Source: Ideonella dechloratans
GTDB taxonomy: Bacteria > Pseudomonadota > Gammaproteobacteria > Burkholderiales > Burkholderiaceae_C
DNA: 64,000 bases
Reading direction: 5' to 3'
Assembly (NCBI RefSeq): GCF_021049305.1
Contig: NZ_CP088082.1
Location: 310,001-374,000 of the forward strand
Position numbers and translations under genes: made by a program. The notes beneath the pieces were generated by a model. It had not been told where the DNA came from, did no database searches, and saw nothing but the letters and a program-made list of their open reading frames with translations. Numbering within the stretch: the stretch's first letter is position 1; every line of letters starts with the position of its first letter. This document shows, piece after piece, positions 45,194 through 53,954 of the stretch.

Positions 45194-46234
45194 ATGAACC
45201 TGCAAGGCAAGAAGATCACCGTCCACGACATGACCCTGCGTGACGGCATGCACCCCAAGCGCCACCAGATGACGCTCGAGCAGATGGCCTCCATCGCCTG
45301 CGGCCTGGACGCCGCGGGCGTGCCGCTGATCGAGGTCACCCACGGCGATGGCCTGGGCGGCAGCTCGGTCAACTACGGCTTCCCGGCCCACAGCGACGAG
45401 GAATACCTCTCCACCGTGATCCCGAAGATGAAGCAGGCCAAGGTCTCGGCCCTGCTGCTGCCGGGCATCGGCACCGTGGACCACCTGAAGATGGCCAAGG
45501 ACCTGGGCGTGCACACCATCCGCGTGGCCACCCACTGCACCGAGGCCGATGTCTCCGAGCAGCACATCACCGCCGCGCGCAAGCTCGAGATGGACACCGT
45601 GGGCTTTCTGATGATGGCCCACATGGCCAGCCCGGAGAAGCTGGTGACCCAGGCCAAGCTGATGGAGAGCTACGGCGCCAACTGCGTCTACGTGACCGAC
45701 TCGGCCGGCCACATGCTGCCCGACGACGTGACGGTGCGGCTGCAGGCGGTGCGCGCCGCACTCAAGCCCGAGACCGAGCTGGGCTTCCACGGCCACCACA
45801 ACCTGGCCATGGGCGTGGCCAACTCGGTGGCCGCGGTGGCCGCCGGGGCCAACCGCATCGACGCGGCCGCAGCCGGCCTGGGCGCCGGGGCGGGCAACAC
45901 GCCGATGGAAGTCTTCATCGCCGTGTGCGATCGCATGGGCATCCAGACCGGGGTGGACGTCTTCAAGATCCAGGACGTGGCCGAGGACCTGGTGGTGCCC
46001 ATCATGGACCACATCATCCGTGTGGACCGCGACTCGCTGACGCTGGGCTATGCCGGCGTGTACAGCAGCTTCCTGCTGTTCGCCAAGCGGGCCGAGAAGA
46101 AGTACGGCATCCCGGCGCGCGAGATCCTGGTCGAGCTGGGCCGGCGCGGCATGGTCGGTGGCCAGGAAGACATGATCGAGGACACTGCGCTGACCCTGTC
46201 CAAGCAACGCGCCGCCGTCGCCCAGGCGGCTTGA
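45194..46234 (+). CDS. dmpG: 4-Hydroxy-2-oxovalerate aldolase
   Basis: Cleaves 4-hydroxy-2-oxovalerate to pyruvate and acetaldehyde; Mn-dependent TIM barrel. The 346-residue length is normal. Key parts are [16 protein letters not shown] (metal and base residues), [15 protein letters not shown], the His pair in [11 protein letters not shown] and the C-terminal segment that contacts DmpF. AGGAGAACAACG precedes the ATG. Together with dmpF and dmpI it completes conversion to central metabolites. Confidence 0.96.
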   Translation: MNLQGKKITVHDMTLRDGMHPKRHQMTLEQMASIACGLDAAGVPLIEVTHGDGLGGSSVNYGFPAHSDEEYLSTVIPKMKQAKVSALLLPGIGTVDHLKMAKDLGVHTIRVATHCTEADVSEQHITAARKLEMDTVGFLMMAHMASPEKLVTQAKLMESYGANCVYVTDSAGHMLPDDVTVRLQAVRAALKPETELGFHGHHNLAMGVANSVAAVAAGANRIDAAAAGLGAGAGNTPMEVFIAVCDRMGIQTGVDVFKIQDVAEDLVVPIMDHIIRVDRDSLTLGYAGVYSSFLLFAKRAEKKYGIPAREILVELGRRGMVGGQEDMIEDTALTLSKQRAAVAQAA

Positions 46235-46253
46235 ACCCGAAGGAAGACCCACC

Positions 46254-46445
46254 ATGCCCTTTGCACAGATCTACCTCATCGAAGGCCGCACCGAGGAACA
46301 GCGTGCCGCCGTGATCGAGAAGGTCACCGCCGCCCTGGTCGAGGCGGTGGGCGCACCCAAGGAGAACGTGCGCGTCTGGATCACCGAGGTGCCCAAGGAG
46401 AACTGGGGCATCGCCGGCGTCAGCGCCAAGGCCCTGGGGCGCTGA
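46254..46445 (+). CDS. dmpI: 4-Oxalocrotonate tautomerase
   Basis: Isomerises 2-hydroxymuconate to 2-oxohex-3-enedioate using the N-terminal proline. The 63-residue subunit starts MPFAQIYLIEGRTEEQ; after methionine removal, Pro1 is the general base. The Arg in EGR and the Arg in NVRVWI are in the usual places. It is the last gene of the phenol operon. No strong terminator follows before the oxidoreductase gene at 46580, so some read-through is possible. Confidence 0.94.
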   Translation: MPFAQIYLIEGRTEEQRAAVIEKVTAALVEAVGAPKENVRVWITEVPKENWGIAGVSAKALGR

Positions 46446-46579
46446 CAGCCCGGCGCTGCCCCGGCCGGCCTGGTTCACCTTCAAAATTGCGTTGAAGAAG
46501 AACTGGGCCACCGGGGCTTCAAAGCCGGGTGCCGGACAGGCACAGTGGCGGGCATCGCCACCCCATGGAGACGCCCGCC

Positions 46580-47587
46580 ATGAAAGCCATCGCCTACACC
46601 CAGCACGGCCTGCCGCCGGAAGACCCCCGCTCGCTCGTCGACATCACGCTGCCCGAGCCGGTGCCCGGCCCGCGCGACCTGAAGGTGCGGGTGCGCGCCA
46701 TCGCCGTCAACCCGGTGGACACCAAGGTGCGGCGCGGCGCCCCGACCGAGACGCCGCGCGTCATCGGCTGGGACGCAGTGGGCGTGGTCGAGTCGGTCGG
46801 CCCCGAGGTGCGCTTCTACCGCCCGGGCAACGAGGTCTTCTTCGCCGGTGCCATCGACCGCCCCGGCTGCTACGCCGAAGCGGTGCTGGTGGACGAGCGC
46901 ATCACCGGCCGCAAGCCGCGCACCCTCAGCGACGCCGAGGCCGCGGCCCTGCCGCTGACCACCATCACCGCCTGGGAGCTGCTGTTCGACCGCCTGGGCA
47001 TTCCCGAAGGCGGCGGGGCCGGGCAACATCTGCTGGTGGTGGGCGCGGCCGGCGGGGTGGGCTCCATCCTGGTCCAGCTGGCCCGACAACTGACGCAACT
47101 GACCGTGATCGGCACGGCCTCGCGCCCGGAGACCCAGGCCTGGCTGCACGCGCTGGGCGCCCATGCGGTGATCGACCATCGCCAGCCGCTGACCCAGGAG
47201 CTGGCGCGCATCGGCGTGCCGGCCGTGCCCTATGTCATCAGCATCACCCACACCGCCGAGCACTACGCCCAGATCGTCGAGGCGCTGGCCCCGCAGGGCC
47301 ACCTCGCGCTGATCGACGACCCGGGCACGCTGGATGCGATGCCGCTCAAGCGCAAGTCCCTGTCGCTGCACTGGGAGATGATGTTCACCCGGCCGGTCTT
47401 CCAGACGCCGGACATGGTGCGCCAGCACGAACTGTTGGAGCGGGTGGCCGATCTGGTCGACGCCGGCCGCATCCGCACCACGCTGGGCGAGCACTACGGC
47501 CGCATCGACGCGGCCAATCTGCGCCGCGCCCATGCCCTGATCGAGAGCGGCACCGCGCGCGGCAAGATCGTGCTCGAAGGCTTCTGA
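46580..47587 (+). CDS. Zinc-type alcohol dehydrogenase-like oxidoreductase (MDR superfamily)
   Basis: A 335-residue medium-chain dehydrogenase/quinone reductase-like enzyme, probably NADPH-dependent. It has the GroES-like N-terminal domain (KVRVRAIAVNPVDTKVRRG, GWDAVGVVESVG) and a Rossmann motif GAAGGVGSILVQLARQ, and it lacks the usual cysteine zinc ligands. It fits the subfamily annotated as zinc-binding alcohol dehydrogenase family 1. ATG at 46580 has GGAG nine bases upstream; ATG at 46565 is inside that site. It sits between the phenol operon and the two-component genes. It may reduce an aldehyde or enone formed from aromatics, but this is inference. Confidence 0.85.
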   Translation: MKAIAYTQHGLPPEDPRSLVDITLPEPVPGPRDLKVRVRAIAVNPVDTKVRRGAPTETPRVIGWDAVGVVESVGPEVRFYRPGNEVFFAGAIDRPGCYAEAVLVDERITGRKPRTLSDAEAAALPLTTITAWELLFDRLGIPEGGGAGQHLLVVGAAGGVGSILVQLARQLTQLTVIGTASRPETQAWLHALGAHAVIDHRQPLTQELARIGVPAVPYVISITHTAEHYAQIVEALAPQGHLALIDDPGTLDAMPLKRKSLSLHWEMMFTRPVFQTPDMVRQHELLERVADLVDAGRIRTTLGEHYGRIDAANLRRAHALIESGTARGKIVLEGF

Positions 47588-47671
47588 GCAGGCGGTGGCG
47601 GTGGGGCTTGAGGGAAAGCCCCGTCGCTCCAGGCGGGCGGCTCGTTTAGAACCTGGGTTCCTCTCCCTGGC

Positions 47672-50626
47672 ATGCCGCAGTCCATGAGCCCTTCGCCTTC
47701 TCTCGCCGTCGACGGCGGCTGCCAGATCGGCGACGTGACGCTGCGGGCCACCGACCTGCCCCAGACCCGGCGTGAGAAGCTCGCGCGCATCGTGCTCGAC
47801 GCGATGTACCAGTTCGTGGGCCTGCTGGATGCGCAGGGCACCACGCTGGAGATCAACCGCGCGGCCCTGGAGGGCGCCGGCCTGCGTTTCGAGGACATCC
47901 GCGGCCGGCCCTTCTGGGAGGCGCGCTGGTTCCAGGTCTCGCGCGAGAGCGTGGCCCTGCAGCGCGACATCGTGCGCCGCGCCGCGGCGGGCGAGTTCGT
48001 GCGCTGCGACCTGGAGGTCTATGGCCAGGCCGCGGGCGACGAGACCATCGTGGTCGACTACTCGTTGATGCCGGTGCGCGACGACCAGGGCGAGGTCGTG
48101 TTCCTGCTGGCCGAGGGGCGCAACATCTCGGCCAAGAAGCGGGCCGAGGCCGAGGTGGTGCGCAAGAACGCCGAGCTGCAGGACCTGCTGGACCAGGTGC
48201 GCCGCCTGGACCAGCTCAAGAGCGACCTGTTCGCCAAGCTCAGCCACGAGTTCCGCACGCCGCTCACCCTCATCCTCGGGCCGGTCGAGGACCTGCTGGA
48301 GCAGGGCGCCGGGCAGGACCCTGCGCAGCGCGAGCGTCTGCAGCTGATCCGCCGCAGCGCCGAGACCCTGCTGGGCCACGTCAACGACCTGCTGGACCTG
48401 GCCCGCGTCGATGCGGGCCACATGGCGCCCAGCTATGCCCGGGTGGACCTGGCCGCCCTGGTGCGCCATGTGGCCCAGCCCTTCCAGTGGCTGGCCCCCA
48501 AGCGGGCCCTGAGCTACACCGTGTCCACGCCGCCCAGCCTGCCCGCCGCGGTGGACCCGCGGCAGTTCGAGCGCATGCTGCAGAACCTGCTGTCCAACGC
48601 TTTCAAGTTCACGCCCGCGGGGGGGCGCATCCGCTGCGTGCTGGAACCGCTGGGCGGCACGCGCTGTCTGCTCAAGGTGCAGGACTCGGGGCCGGGCGTG
48701 CCGGCGTCGCAGCGCCAGGCCATCTTCGACCGTTTTCACCAAGGCAGCGCCGCTGCCGCCGGCGAGCAGAGCGGCTCCGGCCTGGGGCTGGCCATCGTGA
48801 AGGAGCTGGTGCAACTGCACGGCGGCGTGATCGGCGTGAGCGATGCGCCGGGTGGCGGCGCCCTGTTCCAGCTGGAGCTGCCGCTGCAACCCGGCGAGGA
48901 ACACTACCTGCCCGACCGGCCGCTGCAGACCGCCTTCACCTCGGCCTCGCGCACCTTGCCGGAACTGGACGCCGTTCAGCCTGCAGAGGCCGTGTGCGCC
49001 GCCGTGCCCGGCGAGGCCGAGGCGCTGGCGCCCGAGGGGGTGGCGCTGCCGCCGGGCCGTGCCACGGTGCTGCTGGTGGAGGACCACCCCGAGATGCGGC
49101 GCTTCGTGCGCGAGGCCCTGGGGCACGACCACCGGGTGCTGGCTGTGGGCGATGGGCAGACGGCGCTGCAGCAGGCCCTGGCCGCGCCGCCGGACCTGAT
49201 CGTCACCGACCTGATGATGCCGGGCCTGTCCGGCGACCGGCTGATCCAGGCCATCCGCGAGGCGCCTGCACTGGCCGAGGTGCCGGTGCTGGTGCTGTCC
49301 GCACGGGACGATCATGCGCTGCGCACCCGACTGCTGGCCCAGGCCGCACAGGACTACCTGACCAAGCCCTTCTCGGCGCACGAGCTGCGCGCCCGGGTGC
49401 GCAACCTGGTGAGCATGAAGCTGGCCCGCGACGCCATGCGCCAGGCCCTGGCCTCGCAAAGCGACGACCTGTCCCACCTGGCCCACCAGCTCATCGTCAG
49501 CCGGCGGGCGCTGCAGGAATCGGAGCAGCGCTGGTGGGCCATCTACGAGCACTCCCCCGTGGGCATCGCGCTGCTGGACGGGGCCGAGCGCATCCTGGGG
49601 GCCAACCCCGCGTTCAGCCGCATGCTCGGGCACACGGACGCCCAGATCCGCCGCTGTGGCTTGGCCGACATCACGCCGCCCGGTGAACAGTCGGCCAGCC
49701 GTGAGCGGGTGGCCCGGGTGCTGGCTGGCGAGGTGCGCGAGTACCACGTGCAGCGGCGCTTTCTGCACCGCGACGGCCATGGGGTGTGGGCCAGCACCAG
49801 CGTGGCTCAGGTGCCCGACGCCGCCGCGGGCGCGCCGCTGCTGGTGGTGGTGGCCGAGGACATCACCGAGCAGAAGGCGGCCGAGGAGGCCTTGGCCGGG
49901 GCCCGCGAGGCGCTGGCCCAGGTCACCCGCGCCAGCGCGCTGGGCGAGATGGCGGCCTCGCTGGCGCATGAGATCAACCAGCCCCTGGCGGCCGTGGCGA
50001 CCAACGCCCAGGCCGGCCTGCGCTGGCTGGATGCCCAGCCGCCCAACGAGCCCCAGGCCCATGCGGCGCTGGAGCGCATCGTGCGCGACGCCCGGCGCGC
50101 TGCCGACATCATCGGCCGCACCCGGGCCTTTCTGCAGCGCGGGGCCAGCCGCCGCCAGCCGGTGGCCCTGGCCGCGGTGGTGGCCGAGGTCATTGAGCTG
50201 GTGCAGGCCGAGGCCCAGAGCCGCCGGGTGACGCTGCAGGTGGCCGCGCCCGACGGGCTGCCGGCCGTGCTGGCCGATCCGGTGCAGGTCCAGCAGGTGG
50301 TGCTCAACCTGGTGATGAACGGCATGGAGGCCATCGGCCGCGACGGGGCAGGGCCCCGCTGGGTCCGCGTCACCCTGGGCCGGCACGATGCGGCCAGCCT
50401 GCGGGTGCAGGTCGAGGATGCCGGGCCGGGGTTGGACCCGCAGGCCGGCGAGGAGATCTTCCAGGCCTTCCACACCAGCAAGCCCCAGGGCCTGGGTATG
50501 GGCCTGGCCATCAGCCGCGGCATCGTCGAGTCGCACGGCGGCCGGCTGTGGGCCGAGCAGCGGCCCGGGGCGGGCGCCACCTTCTGTTTTACCCTGCCGG
50601 TGGTGGGTGAGGGGGCGGCGCCATGA
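47672..50626 (+). CDS. tmoS: TodS/TmoS-type dual-kinase hybrid sensor for aromatic hydrocarbons
   Basis: Cytoplasmic sensor kinase of 984 residues with the TodS architecture PAS1-HK1-receiver-PAS2-HK2. Phosphorylation residues lie almost where TodS has them (His190, Asp500, His760): His192 (KLSHEFRTP), Asp513 (IVTDLMMPG) and His766 (SLAHEINQP). Both ATPase domains have N-boxes and glycine-rich G-boxes (SGSGLGLAIVK; GLGMGLAIS). PAS1 (about 40-160, MYQFVGLLDAQGTTLEINRA) would bind toluene directly, and no transmembrane segment is visible. ATG at 47672 or 47684 could be the start; neither has a ribosome site. It overlaps the response regulator gene by four bases (ATGA). It should control the toluene genes downstream. 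Confidence 0.9.
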   Translation: MPQSMSPSPSLAVDGGCQIGDVTLRATDLPQTRREKLARIVLDAMYQFVGLLDAQGTTLEINRAALEGAGLRFEDIRGRPFWEARWFQVSRESVALQRDIVRRAAAGEFVRCDLEVYGQAAGDETIVVDYSLMPVRDDQGEVVFLLAEGRNISAKKRAEAEVVRKNAELQDLLDQVRRLDQLKSDLFAKLSHEFRTPLTLILGPVEDLLEQGAGQDPAQRERLQLIRRSAETLLGHVNDLLDLARVDAGHMAPSYARVDLAALVRHVAQPFQWLAPKRALSYTVSTPPSLPAAVDPRQFERMLQNLLSNAFKFTPAGGRIRCVLEPLGGTRCLLKVQDSGPGVPASQRQAIFDRFHQGSAAAAGEQSGSGLGLAIVKELVQLHGGVIGVSDAPGGGALFQLELPLQPGEEHYLPDRPLQTAFTSASRTLPELDAVQPAEAVCAAVPGEAEALAPEGVALPPGRATVLLVEDHPEMRRFVREALGHDHRVLAVGDGQTALQQALAAPPDLIVTDLMMPGLSGDRLIQAIREAPALAEVPVLVLSARDDHALRTRLLAQAAQDYLTKPFSAHELRARVRNLVSMKLARDAMRQALASQSDDLSHLAHQLIVSRRALQESEQRWWAIYEHSPVGIALLDGAERILGANPAFSRMLGHTDAQIRRCGLADITPPGEQSASRERVARVLAGEVREYHVQRRFLHRDGHGVWASTSVAQVPDAAAGAPLLVVVAEDITEQKAAEEALAGAREALAQVTRASALGEMAASLAHEINQPLAAVATNAQAGLRWLDAQPPNEPQAHAALERIVRDARRAADIIGRTRAFLQRGASRRQPVALAAVVAEVIELVQAEAQSRRVTLQVAAPDGLPAVLADPVQVQQVVLNLVMNGMEAIGRDGAGPRWVRVTLGRHDAASLRVQVEDAGPGLDPQAGEEIFQAFHTSKPQGLGMGLAISRGIVESHGGRLWAEQRPGAGATFCFTLPVVGEGAAP

Positions 50627-51309
50627 ACGTGCCTGTTCCCGCCACCGCGCCTAGCCCGGGCCAGGCCCGGGTGCTGGTCGTCGACGATGACCTGTCGATG
50701 CGCGAGGCCCTCGCCAGCCTGATCGGGTCCGCCGGCTGGCCGGTGGAGAGCTTCGCCTCGGCCGCCGAGCTGCTGCAGCGTCTGCAGACGCCCCAGGACG
50801 GGCCGGCCTGCCTGGTGCTGGACGTGCGCATGCCGGGCATGACCGGGCTGGAGCTGCAGCGCGAGCTGGCTCAGGCGGGCCGCCCGCTGCCCATCGTCTT
50901 TCTGACGGCCCATGGCGACATCCCGATGACCGTGCGGGCCATCAAGGCCGGGGCCATCGAGTTCCTGCCCAAGCCCTTCGACGACGAGGCCCTGCTGGGG
51001 GCCATTGCCCAGGGCCTGGCCGAGGCCGCGCAGGCCTGGCAGGCCCAGCAGGACAGCCGGGCCCTGCGCGCGCGCTACGAATCCCTCACCCAGCGCGAGC
51101 GCGAGGTGATGCACTGGCTGCTGCAGGGCCTGCGCAACAAGCAGACGGCCGACCGCCTGGGCATCTCGGAGGTGACCGTCAAGGTGCACCGCCACCGCAT
51201 GATGGAGAAGATGGCCGCAGGCTCATTGCCCGAGCTCATCGCCATGCTCGACCGCCTGGGCGTTCCGCGCGCCGATCCGGGAATGTCCCAGGGGCCGAAC
51301 GGGGGCTGA
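50623..51309 (+). CDS. tmoT: TodT/TmoT-type LuxR-family response regulator
   Basis: The 228-residue partner of the sensor. The receiver domain has acidic residues DDD, the phosphorylated Asp67 (LVLDVRMPG), the Thr in VFLTAHG and Lys in LPKPF. The C-terminal LuxR helix-turn-helix (LTQREREVMHWLLQGLRNKQTADRLGISEVTVKVHRHRMM in pieces) is intact. It starts within the sensor stop codon (ATGA). The following 143 bp carry the promoter region of tmoA, so tmo control is the expected function, as for TodT/TmoT in Pseudomonas. I did not find a clear tod-box inverted repeat. Confidence 0.9.
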   Translation: MNVPVPATAPSPGQARVLVVDDDLSMREALASLIGSAGWPVESFASAAELLQRLQTPQDGPACLVLDVRMPGMTGLELQRELAQAGRPLPIVFLTAHGDIPMTVRAIKAGAIEFLPKPFDDEALLGAIAQGLAEAAQAWQAQQDSRALRARYESLTQREREVMHWLLQGLRNKQTADRLGISEVTVKVHRHRMMEKMAAGSLPELIAMLDRLGVPRADPGMSQGPNGG

Positions 51310-51368
51310 AGGGCCCGAACTGAACCTTTGTGCAATGGTGCGCCCAGGTCTGTCTCACTAGATTTGCA

Positions 51369-51384
51369 TGGCACGCCCACCGCA
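51369..51384 (+). promoter_or_regulatory. Sigma-54-like promoter candidate of the tmo operon
   Basis: TGGCACGCCCACCGCA has the invariant GG (51370-51371) and GC (51382-51383) separated by ten bases, with the full TGGCACG -24 part. The -12 part is CCGC rather than TTGC, so it is weaker than the dmpK promoter. It lies 69 bp upstream of tmoA. TodT-type regulators usually act on sigma-70 promoters, so the combination needs testing. Confidence 0.45.
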
Positions 51385-51452
51385 CCGCACGGTGCCGGGC
51401 GAGAAGAGGGCCTCACAGCAGGCCCACCGCCAACACACAGGAGACAGACGCC

Positions 51453-52958
51453 ATGGCCTTGCTCGACCGCAACGAGTGGTATGACATTGCGCGCAGCACG
51501 AACTGGACACCGTCCTACGTCAGCGAAGACGAACTCTTTCCCGATCTGATGACCGGCGCCAAGGGCGTGCCAATGCAGGCCTGGGAAAGCTACGACGAAC
51601 CCTACAAGACCTCGTACCCCGAGTACGTGCGCATCCAGCGCGAGAAGGACGCCGGGGCCTACTCGGTCAAGGCTGCGCTGGAGCGCAGCCGCATGTTCGA
51701 GGAGGCCGATCCGGGCTGGCTCTCGATCCTGAAGTCGCACTACGGCGCCATCGCCCTGGGCGAGTACGCGGCGATGAGCGCCGAGGCCCGCATGACCCGC
51801 TTCGGCCGCGCGCCGGGCATGCGCAACATGGCCACCTTCGGCATGATGGACGAGAACCGCCACGCCCAGATCCAGCTGTACTTCCCGCACAGCTACTGCG
51901 CCAAGGATCGCCAGTTCGACTGGGCGCACAAGGCCTATCACACCAACGAGTGGGGGGCCATCGCGGCACGCCACACCTTCGACGACCTGTTCCTCGCGCG
52001 CAGCGCCACCGACATCGCGGTGATGCTGACCTTCGCCTTCGAGACGGGCTTCACCAACATGCAGTTCCTGGGCCTGGCGGCCGATGCGGCGGAGGCGGGC
52101 GACTACACCTTTTCCAGCCTCATCTCCAGCATCCAGACCGACGAGTCGCGCCATGCGCAGATCGGCGGGCCGGCGCTGCAGATCCTGATCGCCCACGGGC
52201 GCAAGGAGGAGGCGCAGAAGCTGGTGGACGTGGCCATTGCCCGCGCCTGGCGCCTGTTCTGCCTGCTCACCGGCACGGCCATGGATTACGCCACGCCGCT
52301 GGAGCACCGCAAGCAGTCCTTCAAGGAGTTCATGCGCGAATGGATCGTCGGCCAGTTCGAGCGCACGCTGCTGGACCTGGGTCTGGACCTGCCCTGGTAC
52401 TGGGACCAGATGATCCACGAGTTCGACTACCAGCACCACGCCTACCAGATGGGCATCTGGTACTGGCGCCCGACGCTGTGGTGGAACGTGGCCGCCGGCA
52501 TGACGCCCGACTGCCGCGACTGGCTGGAGGAGAAGTACCCCGGCTGGAACGACAGCTTCGGCCAGGCCTGGGACGTGATCATCGACAACCTCAAGGCCGG
52601 CCGCACCGACCTGACCCTGCCCGAGACCCTGCCCATCGTCTGCAACATGAGCCAGATCCCCATCTGCGCCGTGCCGGGCAAGGGCTGGAACGTCAAGGAC
52701 CACCCGCTGACCTACCAGGGCCGCACCTACCACTTCAACTCCGAGATCGACCGCTGGGTATTCCAGCAGGACCCGCTGCGCTACCGAGACCACCTGACCC
52801 TGGTGGACCGCTTCCTGGCCGGGCAAATCCAGCCGCCCAACCTGATGGGTGCGCTGCAGTACATGAACCTCGCCCCCGGCGAGATCGGCGACGACGCCCA
52901 TGGCTATGCCTGGGTCGACGCCTACCGCGACCCGCGCGGCAAGAAGCAGGCGGCCTGA
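51453..52958 (+). CDS. tmoA: Toluene monooxygenase alpha subunit TmoA
   Basis: Catalytic subunit of a four-component toluene monooxygenase (TmoA/TbuA1/TouA family). Of 501 residues, the di-iron ligands match the numbering of toluene 4-monooxygenase: Glu104 (GEYAAMS), Glu134 and His137 (DENRH), Glu about 197 (FETGF), Glu231 and His234 (DESRH). Residues at positions controlling ring position, Ile100, Gly103 and Ala107, are the same as in T4MO, suggesting para-type hydroxylation of toluene. Conserved segments include ETLPIVCNMSQIP and FNSEIDRWVFQQDP. AGGAGACAGACGCC precedes the ATG. It converts toluene to cresol and possibly cresol to methylcatechol. Confidence 0.96.
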   Translation: MALLDRNEWYDIARSTNWTPSYVSEDELFPDLMTGAKGVPMQAWESYDEPYKTSYPEYVRIQREKDAGAYSVKAALERSRMFEEADPGWLSILKSHYGAIALGEYAAMSAEARMTRFGRAPGMRNMATFGMMDENRHAQIQLYFPHSYCAKDRQFDWAHKAYHTNEWGAIAARHTFDDLFLARSATDIAVMLTFAFETGFTNMQFLGLAADAAEAGDYTFSSLISSIQTDESRHAQIGGPALQILIAHGRKEEAQKLVDVAIARAWRLFCLLTGTAMDYATPLEHRKQSFKEFMREWIVGQFERTLLDLGLDLPWYWDQMIHEFDYQHHAYQMGIWYWRPTLWWNVAAGMTPDCRDWLEEKYPGWNDSFGQAWDVIIDNLKAGRTDLTLPETLPIVCNMSQIPICAVPGKGWNVKDHPLTYQGRTYHFNSEIDRWVFQQDPLRYRDHLTLVDRFLAGQIQPPNLMGALQYMNLAPGEIGDDAHGYAWVDAYRDPRGKKQAA

Positions 52959-52994
52959 CAGGCCGCTCGAGCCAGCCAATTCCAGGAGACAACG

Positions 52995-53255
52995 ATGGCC
53001 CTGTTCCCCCTGATTTCCAATTTCCAGTACGACTTCGTGCTGCAGCTGCTGCCGGTCGACACCGAGAACACCATGGACGAGGTGGCCGCCGCCGCCGCCC
53101 ATCACTCGGTGGGCCGGCGGGTGCGGCCCCAACCCGGCAAGGTGGTGCGCGTGCGCCGCCAGGGCAGCGAGACCTTCTTCCCCCGCGAGAAGAAGCTGTG
53201 CGAGACCGACATCCAGCCGATGGAGTCGCTCGAGTTCATCTTCTGCGACGCCTGA
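52995..53255 (+). CDS. tmoB: Toluene monooxygenase gamma subunit TmoB
   Basis: Small structural subunit of the hydroxylase, 86 residues. FPLISNFQYDFVLQLLPVDTENTMDEVA and the ending LEFIFCD match the ubiquitin-like TmoB/TbuU family. AGGAGACAACG precedes the ATG. It follows tmoA by 36 bp and precedes the ferredoxin gene by ten. Confidence 0.93.
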   Translation: MALFPLISNFQYDFVLQLLPVDTENTMDEVAAAAAHHSVGRRVRPQPGKVVRVRRQGSETFFPREKKLCETDIQPMESLEFIFCDA

Positions 53256-53265
53256 GGACACGCCC

Positions 53266-53601
53266 ATGAGCTTTCAGAAAGTCTGCACGCTGGACGAAGT
53301 CTGGGAAGGCGAGATGACCGAGGTCGAGGTGGGCGGGCACGTCATCGTGCTGCTGGGCATGGATGGCGGCGAGGTGCGCGCCTTCCAGGGCGTCTGCCCG
53401 CACCAGGACATCCCGCTGTGCGAAGGCAAGTTCGACGGCAAGGTGCTGATGTGCCGCGCCCACCAGTGGACCTTCGACGCCCAGACCGGCGCGGGCATCA
53501 ACCCCGGCGACTGCCGGCTGGCGCAGTACCCCGTGCGCATCGAGGGCGAGGACGTGCTGGTGGACGCCGCCGACGTCACCCCGCTGTTCGCCCACAGCTG
53601 A
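53266..53601 (+). CDS. tmoC: Toluene monooxygenase Rieske ferredoxin TmoC
   Basis: A 111-residue [2Fe-2S] Rieske protein that carries electrons from TmoF to the hydroxylase. The cluster ligands are Cys44 and His46 (CPHQ), Cys63 and His66 (CRAHQW). The start AFQKVCTLDEVWEGEM-type and the closing VRIEGEDVLVD are as in TmoC/TbuB. The order A-B-C-D-E-F is the same as in the tmo operon of Pseudomonas mendocina. Confidence 0.95.
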   Translation: MSFQKVCTLDEVWEGEMTEVEVGGHVIVLLGMDGGEVRAFQGVCPHQDIPLCEGKFDGKVLMCRAHQWTFDAQTGAGINPGDCRLAQYPVRIEGEDVLVDAADVTPLFAHS

Positions 53602-53619
53602 CCACCGAGACCCCACACC

Positions 53620-53934
53620 ATGAGCCAAGACAAGACCGCCGAGGCCTACCGAAACAACCGCGTCGGCCCCGTGCTGCGCGCCAGCCCCATCACCAGCGCC
53701 GTGATCGAGGCTGCCGAGGAGGACAACCCCGGCAAGCAGATCCGCGTCGACGACAAGCTGGCCTATGTGCGCATCGACTGCGAAGGCGAGCTCGTGCTGC
53801 GCCGCGAGACGCTGGAACGCGCGCTGGGCCGGCCTTTCAAGATGTCCGAGCTGGAGCTCAACCTGGGCTCCTTCGCCGGACGCATCGAGACCGGCGACGA
53901 GCAGGTCCGCTTCTATTACGAAAAGACGCTCTGA
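53620..53934 (+). CDS. tmoD: Toluene monooxygenase effector protein TmoD
   Basis: A 104-residue cofactor-free effector that binds the hydroxylase and improves coupling and turnover. NNRVGPVLRASPITSAVIEA and AEEDNPGKQIRVDDKLAYVRI match the TmoD/TbuV family. It starts 18 bp after tmoC and precedes tmoE by 20 bp. No unusual features. Confidence 0.94.
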   Translation: MSQDKTAEAYRNNRVGPVLRASPITSAVIEAAEEDNPGKQIRVDDKLAYVRIDCEGELVLRRETLERALGRPFKMSELELNLGSFAGRIETGDEQVRFYYEKTL

Positions 53935-53954
53935 CCGGAGCAGGAGACACCCCC

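Noticed and set aside
42733..45372. 879-codon reverse-strand frame
   Set aside because: Antisense to dmpE, dmpH and dmpF, which have clear family motifs in the forward direction.
46481..50536. 1351-codon reverse-strand frame
   Set aside because: Antisense to the MDR oxidoreductase and TodS-type genes, an artefact of GC-rich codons. It has no motif.
51310..51368. Tod-box (inverted repeat for TodT)
   Set aside because: I looked for an ATAAACC...GGTTTAT-like dyad before tmoA and found none convincing.
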